Assembly: GCF_012726265.1 (NCBI RefSeq)
Contig: NZ_JAASAG010000002.1
Coordinates: 558,001-622,000 of the forward strand
Reading direction: 5' to 3'
Source: Streptomyces sp. HNM0575
Lineage (GTDB): Bacteria > Actinomycetota > Actinomycetes > Streptomycetales > Streptomycetaceae
DNA length: 64,000 nucleotides
The position numbers were made by a program, and so were the translations under genes. A model generated the notes under the pieces. That model worked only from the letters and a program-made list of their open reading frames with translations, did not search any database and was not told the origin of the DNA. This document shows positions 57,241 through 64,000 of this stretch, one piece after another (the first letter of the stretch is position 1; each line of letters starts with the position of its first letter).

Positions 57241-58902
57241 TCAGTCGCGGCGGGGCTCGAAGTCCGGCATCAGGCCGCCCGACGCCGTCTTCAGCTCGGC
57301 CCACCGGGTGCGCCGCGCGGCCGTCTCGTGCCAGTCGTCGTCGGGGCCGGGCTCCCTCAGCCGCCAGGCCCGTACCGCCAGTGCGACGGGAAGCCCGACG
57401 AGCAGCGTCCACGCGGCGGCGGCCGCACCGGTCAGCCACCAGTCGGGCCCGAGGAAGGCCATGGCGCCCGTGCCGAGCGGACCGCCCGACATCGCCGCGA
57501 GCGCCGCGGTGCCCGCACCGCACTCGCACGCCACCAGCGCCACGACGCAGACCGTGGCCTCCCGGCTCACCGAGCCCCGCGCCTGTCCCGGCTCCGGTAC
57601 GGCGGCACGCGCCACGTACCAGCCCACCGTGCTCCCGGCCGCGAGCGGCACCGCGGCCGCCGCGAAGGCGAGGAGTCCGTGACCGCCGTCCGCCGTGGGC
57701 AGCGCCTCCAGCAGCGGGAACGACGGCAGGCGCGCGGTGCCTCCCTCCGCCAGCAGCCCGACGGAGGAGCCCGCACCGAGTGCGAAGCCGGGGCCGAGCC
57801 CGTACGCGGCTGCCCACACGGCGGCGTTCGGCAGCAGCGCCACGACGAGGAGCAGCACCGCGAACTGGCCCGTCCAGGAGTCCCCCGCCAGCCGCGGGAA
57901 GGCCGCCCGCACATCGTCGGCGTGCCACAGCAGCGCGCAGAGCGTGATGAGCAGACCGCCGCCGCAGAGCACGGCCGTCGCCGTGAGCACGGTACGAAGC
58001 CGGGAGAGCCGCCGGGCGAGCGTGCGGGCGTCGTGCAGTACGGATGCGCGGAGGCGCCGTCGCCCGGTCGTCCGCCCGGCCGAACCGGCAGGCGCGGCAG
58101 GCCAGTCGAGCGGCCCGCGCCCCGGTTCGTGGGCCGGTTCGTGGGCCGCCACGTGCGGTGGTTCGTGCCCTGGCTCGTGCCCTGGCTCGCGTCCCTGCCC
58201 GCGCCCCGGCGCCCCTTGCGTACCGTCCGGTTCCGTCCCGTCGGCCTGCGTCTCGGCGGGCGCGCCCGCTCCGCCGGGCCACATCGCCGCCACCGCTACG
58301 CACGCGACGAAGAGCGGCAGCCGTACGAGCGCGCTGAGCGCGTCCGCGCGCACCGGACCGGCCGAGGCGAAGAGCACAGTGACGGCGGCGGTCAGCAGAT
58401 AGCCGCCGGCGACGCAGGCGAGCGGCGTCAGTGGGCCGGGCCGCCCGTGCTCCCCGCCCCCGTATCCGTCGGCCCCGTGCCCGCCGTTCCCGGGGCCCGT
58501 CCCGGGAACGGTCCCGTCCCCGGACCCGCCGCCGTCCGTCTCTCCCCCGTACGCCAGGGCCTGCACGCATGCCCGGTACAGCAGCCACACCGGCGGGATC
58601 ACCAGCAGCAGCGGCGTCAGCGCGACCGGAGCGGGCACGCCGGAGAGCGTCTCCGTTCGTACGAGGCCGCTGCCGTGCCCGAGCAGCCACAGATCGGCGG
58701 CGATGCGCAGGGCTCCGCCCGCCCCGTTGTCGGGGTAGGGCGAGATGATCCACAGCAGCAGAACCAGGACGGTGAGCACCCCCAGTCCGAGGCCCGCGGC
58801 GAGCACGCCTTCGAGGAACCAGGCGGCTCTCGGCGGCAGTTCCGGTGACGTGCTCCGGCCGTACGGGGACAACGTCGCGCTGCGATGCGTCACTTGACTC
58901 AC
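57241..58902 (-). CDS. DUF6350 / PerM-like polytopic membrane protein
   Basis: This 553-residue protein has about nine membrane helices (LEGVLAAGLGLGVLTVLVLLL, LTPLLLVIPPVWLLYRACVQ, VAGGYLLTAAVTVLFASA and others). The signature ISPYPDNGAGGALRIAADLWLLGHG lies near residue 53. It agrees with the actinobacterial DUF6350 family, annotated in places as the cell-division protein PerM. A cytosolic His/Glu/Pro-rich loop (GHEPGHEPPHVAAHEPAHEP, about residues 230-255) interrupts the middle. It is divergent from the sigma-like gene across 119 bp. Confidence 0.82.
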   Translation of the reverse strand: MSQVTHRSATLSPYGRSTSPELPPRAAWFLEGVLAAGLGLGVLTVLVLLLWIISPYPDNGAGGALRIAADLWLLGHGSGLVRTETLSGVPAPVALTPLLLVIPPVWLLYRACVQALAYGGETDGGGSGDGTVPGTGPGNGGHGADGYGGGEHGRPGPLTPLACVAGGYLLTAAVTVLFASAGPVRADALSALVRLPLFVACVAVAAMWPGGAGAPAETQADGTEPDGTQGAPGRGQGREPGHEPGHEPPHVAAHEPAHEPGRGPLDWPAAPAGSAGRTTGRRRLRASVLHDARTLARRLSRLRTVLTATAVLCGGGLLITLCALLWHADDVRAAFPRLAGDSWTGQFAVLLLVVALLPNAAVWAAAYGLGPGFALGAGSSVGLLAEGGTARLPSFPLLEALPTADGGHGLLAFAAAAVPLAAGSTVGWYVARAAVPEPGQARGSVSREATVCVVALVACECGAGTAALAAMSGGPLGTGAMAFLGPDWWLTGAAAAAWTLLVGLPVALAVRAWRLREPGPDDDWHETAARRTRWAELKTASGGLMPDFEPRRD

Positions 58903-59021
58903 GGCGACATGCTGTCAACAACACACGTTCTGTACCGGTAACGCGCTTGTTGTCGATGTGTCGCCCAGTATGTCCGCATGCACGTTGTACGACGAACCGC
59001 ACGTGGCGGGCGGCGCCCCGC

Positions 59022-60137
59022 ATGAGCGGCGACGGCCACGAGCGGGCGGAAACTCCAGCCGGGGCACGAGCAGGAGGAGACGCAGGAGCAGGAGCGGGAG
59101 CGGGAGGCTGGGCGGCCGGATCCCGGGGAGGCGCCGCTGACCAGGTCGCGCCTCTCAGTCAGGCTCCGGACGCCTGCGCCGCCTTCGACATGCTCCACGA
59201 GCGGCACGCGCCCGCCCTCGTGCGTCAGGCCTTTCTGCTGTGCGGCAGCCCCCGGCTCGCCCGTCGCTCGGTCGCCCACGCCTTCCGGCTCGCGTGGCGC
59301 CGCTGGCCGCGGGTCGCCGTCGATCCGGATCCGGCGGGGTGGGTGCGTGCGGTCGCGTATCGCCACGCGCTCGCGCCCTGGCGCCACTTCCGGCTCCCCG
59401 GACTCCTGCGTCGGGAGCGGGCCATGCGTCATGTGCCGCCGCGTGACCGGCCGTTGCTCGACGCGCTGCTGCGGCTGCCGCCGGCCTACCGTGCGGCGCT
59501 GCTGCTCCACGACGGGCTGGGCCTCGCGCTCGACGACACCGCCGCCGAGGTGGAGGCGGGTACCGCGGCGGCCTCGGGACGGATCCGTCACGCACGCGAG
59601 GCGCTCGCCGCGCAGGTGCCCGCACCACACGACGTACGTGCGCACGACGTACCGGCGGCGCGCGAAATCGCCCCGTGGCTACGGGAGTTGGCGGCGCCGC
59701 AGCCCGCGGTGCTACCGCCGCCTCGCCGGGTGCGCCGGAGCGGCGAGGCCCGCGCCTGGTGTGCGACGGCCGCGGCACTCGGGCTCGTGACCGCCCTGTT
59801 CGCTGCGGGCTTCGCTCTGTGCACGCCGCACGAGGAGAGCGACGCACCGCCGCCGCGCGCGCCTGCACCGGGGTCCGCCTACCGGCCGGGTTCCGCGCAC
59901 CGGCCCGGTCCACGGCCCGATTCCGTACGGCCTTCGGCGACGCTCGCCCCGGACCGGCGGCCCGGCCGCCCGGGCTCGGCTCCCGGCTCCGGCCCCGGCT
60001 CGGCCTCCAGGACACCGGTCCTCGCCGTACACCCCGGGCCCGCTGCCCGGCACGGGAAGACCGACGGGCCCGCTCCCGGCGCTCGGCGCCTGGGAACGGG
60101 CCCGTTCACGGTGCTGGTGCGGGCGGCGCGGGCGTGA
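59022..60137 (+). CDS. Sigma-70-like protein fused to a membrane helix and Pro-rich tail
   Basis: After a Gly/Ala-rich head the sequence follows sigma region 2 (FDMLHERHAPALVRQAFLLCGSPRLARRSVAHAFRLAW) and region 4 (LLRLPPAYRAALLLHDGLGLALDDTAAEVEAGTAAASGRI). Region 2 lacks the usual acidic -10-binding pattern. From about residue 245 there is a membrane helix (WCATAAALGLVTALFAAGFAL) and an external Pro/Ser/Arg/Gly tail ending TGPFTVLVRAARA. A membrane-tethered sigma-like protein would be unable to act normally unless cleaved, so it may be a sensor or a degenerate factor. The start MSGDGHERAE at 59022 is chosen because the upstream frame is non-coding. Confidence 0.75.
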   Translation: MSGDGHERAETPAGARAGGDAGAGAGAGGWAAGSRGGAADQVAPLSQAPDACAAFDMLHERHAPALVRQAFLLCGSPRLARRSVAHAFRLAWRRWPRVAVDPDPAGWVRAVAYRHALAPWRHFRLPGLLRRERAMRHVPPRDRPLLDALLRLPPAYRAALLLHDGLGLALDDTAAEVEAGTAAASGRIRHAREALAAQVPAPHDVRAHDVPAAREIAPWLRELAAPQPAVLPPPRRVRRSGEARAWCATAAALGLVTALFAAGFALCTPHEESDAPPPRAPAPGSAYRPGSAHRPGPRPDSVRPSATLAPDRRPGRPGSAPGSGPGSASRTPVLAVHPGPAARHGKTDGPAPGARRLGTGPFTVLVRAARA

Positions 60138-60174
60138 GAGGCCGCGCCTCAACCCCGCAGGGAACCGGCCGCGT

Positions 60175-61059
60175 TCAGCCGACCAGCAGCTCGCGTGCCA
60201 GCCGCGCGGTCTCCGAAGGAGTCTTGCCGACCTTGACGTTCGCGGCCTCCAGCGCCTCCTTCTTCGCCTGGGCGGTGCCCGACGAACCGGAGACGATGGC
60301 GCCCGCGTGACCCATGGTCTTGCCCTCGGGGGCGGTGAAGCCCGCGACGTAGCCGACGACCGGCTTGGAGACGTTCGCCTTGATGAAGTCCGCGGCACGC
60401 TCCTCGGCGTCGCCGCCGATCTCGCCGATCATCACGATCAGATCGGTGTCGGGGTCGGCCTCGAACGCCCTGAGGGCGTCGATGTGCGTGGTGCCGATGA
60501 CGGGGTCGCCGCCGATGCCGACGCAGGTGGAGAAGCCGATGTCGCGCAGCTCGTACATCATCTGGTACGTCAGCGTGCCCGACTTGGAGACCAGACCGAT
60601 GCGGCCCGGCTTGGTGATGTCCGCCGGGATGATGCCCGCGTTGGACTGGCCGGGCGTGATCAGGCCGGGGCAGTTGGGGCCGACGATGCGGGTGACGTTC
60701 CCCTTCTGGGAGGCGTAGTCCCAGAAGTAGGCGGTGTCGTGCACCGCGATGCCCTCGGTGATGACGACGGCCAGACCGATGCCCGCGTCGACGGCCTCGA
60801 CGACCGCGTCCTTGGCGAACTTCGGCGGTACGAAGATGACGGTGGTGTCGGCGCCGGTGGCCTCGACGGCCTCCTTCACGCCGCCGAAGACCGGCACCTG
60901 TGCGCCGTCGAAGTCGACAGTCGTGCCCGCCTTGCGGGGGTTGACGCCGCCGACGATGTTGGTGCCGGAGGCCAGCATGCGCTTGGTGTGCTTCTGGCCC
61001 TCCGAGCCGGTCATCCCCTGGACGATGACCTTGCTCTCCTTGTTGAGGAAGATAGCCAT
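60175..61059 (-). CDS. sucD: Succinyl-CoA synthetase alpha subunit
   Basis: This 294-residue protein has the CoA-binding start [54 protein letters not shown] and the phospho-His in [16 protein letters not shown]. With SucC it makes ATP or GTP from succinyl-CoA in the TCA cycle, the step before the succinate dehydrogenase also encoded here. It follows sucC by 38 bp. Its stop is 37 bp from the convergent sigma-like gene, with only a weak GAGGC-CGC-GCCTC hairpin in between. Confidence 0.98.
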   Translation of the reverse strand: MAIFLNKESKVIVQGMTGSEGQKHTKRMLASGTNIVGGVNPRKAGTTVDFDGAQVPVFGGVKEAVEATGADTTVIFVPPKFAKDAVVEAVDAGIGLAVVITEGIAVHDTAYFWDYASQKGNVTRIVGPNCPGLITPGQSNAGIIPADITKPGRIGLVSKSGTLTYQMMYELRDIGFSTCVGIGGDPVIGTTHIDALRAFEADPDTDLIVMIGEIGGDAEERAADFIKANVSKPVVGYVAGFTAPEGKTMGHAGAIVSGSSGTAQAKKEALEAANVKVGKTPSETARLARELLVG

Positions 61060-61097
61060 GGTGTGTCGATGTCCTCGCAGATCTCGGTCTCGTCCGC

Positions 61098-62288
61098 TTA
61101 CTTCGCGGCCAGCTCGGCAGCGCGGTCGGCCGCACCGTCCATGGTGTCCACCTGCTGCACGAGCGGGTGGTCCGCATCCGTGAGGATCTTGCGGCCCAGC
61201 TCGGCGTTGTTGCCGTCGAGGCGCACGACCAGCGGCTTGTTCACGTCCTCGCCCTTGCTCTTGAGCAGTTCGAGCGCCTGGACGATGCCGTTGGCGACCG
61301 CGTCGCACGCGGTGATGCCGCCGAAGACGTTGACGAAGACCGACTTCACGGCGGGGTCGCCGAGGATGATCTCCAGGCCGTTCGCCATGACTTCGGCGGA
61401 CGCGCCGCCGCCGATGTCGAGGAAGTTGGCCGGCTTGACGTTGGCGTGCGCCTCGCCCGCGTACGCGACGACGTCGAGGGTCGACATGACCAGGCCCGCG
61501 CCGTTGCCGATGATCCCGACCTGGCCGTCGAGCTTCACGTAGTTGAGGTCCTTCGCCTTGGCGGCGGCCTCCAGCGGGTCGGCCGCGGCCTTGTCCTCCA
61601 GCGCGGCGTGATCCGGCTGACGGAACTCGGCGTTGGCGTCCAGCGAGACCTTGCCGTCGAGCGCGATGACCTTGCCCTCGCCGGCCCCATCACTGGAACG
61701 AGCGAGCACGAGCGGGTTGACCTCGACGAGCAGCGCGTCCTCGCGTACGAAGACGTCCCACAGCTTCTTCAGCACCTCGGCGACCTGGTCGACGAGTTCG
61801 GCCGGGAACTTCGCGGCCTCGGCGATCTCGCGGGCCTTGGCGTCGGTCACGCCCTCGATGGCGTCGACGGGGATCTTCGCGAGAGCCTCGGGCTTCGTCG
61901 CGGCGACCTCCTCGATCTCGACGCCGCCCTCGACGGAGGCCATGGCGAGGAAGGTGCGGTTCGTGCGGTCAAGCAGGAAGGAGACGTAGTACTCCTCCGC
62001 GATGTCCGCGGTCTCGGCCAGCATGACCTTCTGGACCGTGTGGCCCTTGATGTCCATGCCCAGGATGGCGCCGGCCTTCTCGACGGCCTCCGCGGGGTCT
62101 GCGGCGAGCTTCACGCCGCCGGCCTTGCCGCGGCCTCCGGTCTTCACCTGCGCCTTGACGACCGCGCGACCACCGAGTCGCTCGGTCACCTCGCGCGCCG
62201 CCTCGGGCGTATCGATGACTTCGCCGGCCAGCACCGGTACGTCATGCTTGGCGAAGAGGTCCCTCGCCTGGTACTCGAACAGGTCCAC
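61098..62288 (-). CDS. sucC: Succinyl-CoA synthetase beta subunit
   Basis: This 396-residue ATP-grasp protein has [60 protein letters not shown] and [18 protein letters not shown]. It binds nucleotide and, with SucD, forms the heterotetramer or dimer. GTG start with AGGGGA about 10 nt upstream. It is the first gene of sucCD. Confidence 0.98.
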   Translation of the reverse strand: MDLFEYQARDLFAKHDVPVLAGEVIDTPEAAREVTERLGGRAVVKAQVKTGGRGKAGGVKLAADPAEAVEKAGAILGMDIKGHTVQKVMLAETADIAEEYYVSFLLDRTNRTFLAMASVEGGVEIEEVAATKPEALAKIPVDAIEGVTDAKAREIAEAAKFPAELVDQVAEVLKKLWDVFVREDALLVEVNPLVLARSSDGAGEGKVIALDGKVSLDANAEFRQPDHAALEDKAAADPLEAAAKAKDLNYVKLDGQVGIIGNGAGLVMSTLDVVAYAGEAHANVKPANFLDIGGGASAEVMANGLEIILGDPAVKSVFVNVFGGITACDAVANGIVQALELLKSKGEDVNKPLVVRLDGNNAELGRKILTDADHPLVQQVDTMDGAADRAAELAAK

Positions 62289-62846
62289 GCGCGTACGTCC
62301 CCTTAATCAGTGGTTCGCGGTTGTCAGCGTGTCAGCGTGATCGTGGGCGTGCCGCGTGGCCGCGGCGTCACGACGAGGCGCGGCATGTCCGCCTTGCAGG
62401 TTAGCCCTGTGCGTCAGCGGTGCCTAAATTCCAGCTCACACCTCGGCGGTGACAACGGTCACAGCGCCAAGCACACGTTGTGCGGACGGAATCTACGCTC
62501 CCGGCGCGGGCGTGGACGCCGCGGGGGCGGGGCCCGGGAGGCCCCGCGGGCACCCGGCGGCGGGCGGTACGGCGAAGCTGCGATGCGGCTTCGATGTGTG
62601 CGCGCGAGCGCCGAATTCCCTTTGTGCGGGGCGAGTTGGAGCGGTTGCGCGACCGACTGCTCCGGCCCGACGGCCCCGACGGCCCGGTGCGCTCACGCGT
62701 GGGTCCTCGTCACGCGTGAGTCCCCGTCGCGCGGCGCAGTGCGCACCGCCGACGAGGACTCACCGCGTGTACGGGCACGGGCACGGGCACGGACGCGAGC
62801 GCGAGCGCGGGTGCGCGCATGGGCACGGCCGGGGCCCGGTCTCCCG
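62289..62846. other. Gap upstream of sucC
   Basis: 558 bp holding the sucCD promoter. A direct repeat of GTCAGCGT occurs close to the start (about 62324-62339), a small inverted repeat GTGACAACGGTCAC lies at 62449-62462, and a GGGCAC simple repeat lies at 62771-62830. I find no supported gene. Confidence 0.4.
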
Positions 62847-63467
62847 TCAGAGGGAGGGAACGCCCGGAGTGACCGGCAGCGCCGGAAGGGAGAAGGGGAT
62901 GACGCCGATGCTCGGGACGCCGGGCACGACCTCGGGAACCTCGATCACGAGGTCTTCCGGCAGCCCCGGCGCGGACGATGGGGCGGCCTGAGCCGGGATG
63001 CGGGACACAGCGCCCAGGTCCGTATCCGCGGGAGCCGAAGACGCCTCGGACACGGCCTCACCGGCCTCTTGTGTGACATTGCTGCTCGCCTTCCCTGCAC
63101 CTTCTCGTACGCCGGCTCCCGTCTTCCGCGCCTGCCGCGTGGCCTCGTCGAGGAGCCGCGCCGGCCGGCGCTCCGTGGAGCGGGGAGCGGCAGTTGCGGC
63201 CTGGTCGAGGAGGGGCACGGGCGCGCGGTGCATCGCCTTCGGACCGTCGGCCGCTGTCTTCGGCACGCCGGTCGCTGCCTTCTGCACGCCGGTCGCCGCG
63301 GTCGCGGCCGTGGCGTCCCCGGTGTCCGTGACGTTGCCGACGGCCCATGCGGCCGCCGTACCCGCCGGCTGCTGATCCGCCGATGCGGCGCCGGCGCCCA
63401 GCGCCAGCAGCCCGGAAACCGCCGCCGCGAGGACGACACCGCGGCGAACGCTCCTGCTCATGTGCAT
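62847..63467 (-). CDS. Secreted Ala/Pro-rich protein, unknown function
   Basis: This 206-residue protein has a signal peptide (SRSVRRGVVLAAAVSGLLALGAGAASA, cleavage about residue 30). The mature part is rich in Ala, Thr, Pro and Val, with heptad-like helices (LLDEATRQARKTGAGVREGAGKA) and a C-terminal hydrophobic Pro/Val stretch (EVPEVVPGVPSIGVIPFSLPALPVTPG). No Cys and no LPxTG. The chaplin/rodlin-like size and export suggest a cell-surface protein, but I recognise no family. Confidence 0.72.
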   Translation of the reverse strand: MHMSRSVRRGVVLAAAVSGLLALGAGAASADQQPAGTAAAWAVGNVTDTGDATAATAATGVQKAATGVPKTAADGPKAMHRAPVPLLDQAATAAPRSTERRPARLLDEATRQARKTGAGVREGAGKASSNVTQEAGEAVSEASSAPADTDLGAVSRIPAQAAPSSAPGLPEDLVIEVPEVVPGVPSIGVIPFSLPALPVTPGVPSL

Positions 63468-63604
63468 GGTTGCCTCATTCCTGAGTCCGGTGGTGGTGAA
63501 GCGATGAGCGATGGGTGGAGATGCGGGGTGGCCCGACCCCCTTCGCGGGCCACCCCGCAGCTCCTGCTCAGCCGTTCCGTTTCAGTGCGCGTGTGACCCG
63601 GGGC

Positions 63605-64000
63605 TCAGACCGCGGGGACGACCGGCCGCGGCGAAGTCGCGGGCAGGCCGGGGATGTTGGCGGCGTCGGTCAGGTCACGGCGGGACGGGGACGTCAGGAT
63701 GACCGTGACGTCGGTGACGACGTGGGAGACCGTCTCCTCCGTGCCGGCGTGCAGGCCTCCGCCCAGGGCGTGCGCGTACGGAACGGCGTCGGAGGCGACG
63801 CCGCCGGCGAATCCGCCGAGACCGCCGGCGACGTCACCGGCCAGCGCGTGCGTGCGGACGTACGTGCTCTCCGCGAACGGAGCGGTGGTGGCGGAGGCGG
63901 AGTCGGCGGTCACGGCGGCGTCGGTGGCGACCTGGTAGGCGACGGGACGCACGTGGACGGCGATGCCGCGGGCCGCGGGCGGCAGCACCGTGCCGCTCAC
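63605..64000 (-). CDS. Hypothetical protein, N-terminus possibly beyond the window
   Basis: The frame is open to the last base of the window. A GTG there would give 131 residues starting MSGTVLPPAARGIAVHVRPV, but the true start may lie outside. The visible part is Ala/Thr/Val/Gly-rich with DAVPYAHALGGGLHAGTEET and ends LPATSPRPVVPAV. It resembles its neighbour at 62847 in composition, and a linked pair of surface proteins is possible. No domain is recognised. Confidence 0.55.
   Translation of the reverse strand: MSGTVLPPAARGIAVHVRPVAYQVATDAAVTADSASATTAPFAESTYVRTHALAGDVAGGLGGFAGGVASDAVPYAHALGGGLHAGTEETVSHVVTDVTVILTSPSRRDLTDAANIPGLPATSPRPVVPAV

Noticed and set aside
55946..59023. 1025-codon minus-strand ORF
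   Set aside because: It runs through the 17-bp minisatellite, which has no stop in any frame, and through other frames of the 55649 and PerM-like genes.

Overview
The window is about 72% G+C with strongly G/C-ending codons, frequent GTG starts, ATGA/GTGA gene overlaps, a mycothiol-linked DsbA-like protein and dense secreted/lipoprotein genes. This is what a Streptomyces or closely related actinomycete chromosome looks like. The housekeeping order (sdhCDAB, rocD, trpS, dacA, mdh, folD, purHN, sucCD) fits, from memory, a core-chromosome segment of Streptomyces. I see no rRNA, tRNA, CRISPR array, integrase or transposase.

Layout. 1-8300: a truncated FadR-type regulator, a ribosomal-protection (OtrA/TetM-like) GTPase, a TetR repressor divergent from an FAD monooxygenase with two identical operators between them, a DsbA-like protein coupled to an amidase, and a HAD phosphatase. 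8300-8850: an outward-facing pair of copies of an unrecognised structured RNA element. 8850-16400: a B12-domainless acyl-CoA mutase, an L,D-transpeptidase lipoprotein, an ECF sigma factor with its membrane partner, and a GH20 hexosaminidase. 16670-21460: a degenerate OHCU-decarboxylase-like protein, then sdhCDAB with a terminator. 21660-33030: secreted protease, transglutaminase-like protein, BAAT-type lipoprotein, ornithine aminotransferase, TrpRS, LigT-like RNA ligase, YihY membrane protein, DD-carboxypeptidase, SCO4848-family protein and metallophosphoesterase.

33070-40720 is an osmoprotection cluster on the minus strand. Betaine aldehyde dehydrogenase and choline oxidase make glycine betaine, and a ProV / fused double ProW / ProX transporter imports it. 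A 65-codon Thr/Pro ORF exactly bridges the oxidase and the ATPase. 40885-44554: a small TTA-containing ORF, then an unrecognised three-gene membrane operon whose first two proteins share a Gly/Ala/Thr motif. 45083-50045: mdh, an HTH-DUF2690 membrane protein, folD and a DUF3017 protein. 50234-52770: Pro/Gln/Gly-rich membrane proteins, including an RDD protein coupled to a short upstream ORF. 52934-62288: purH-purN, a membrane protein, a 17-bp minisatellite, a PerM-like protein, a sigma-like TM protein and sucCD. The window ends in two secreted small proteins, the last of them cut.

Tandem repeats of 14-24 bp recur inside genes and gaps, including two duplications running past stop codons. The best candidates for undescribed biology are the paired structured RNA element, the 41-44 kb membrane operon and several small ORFs with good ribosome-binding or overlap evidence.
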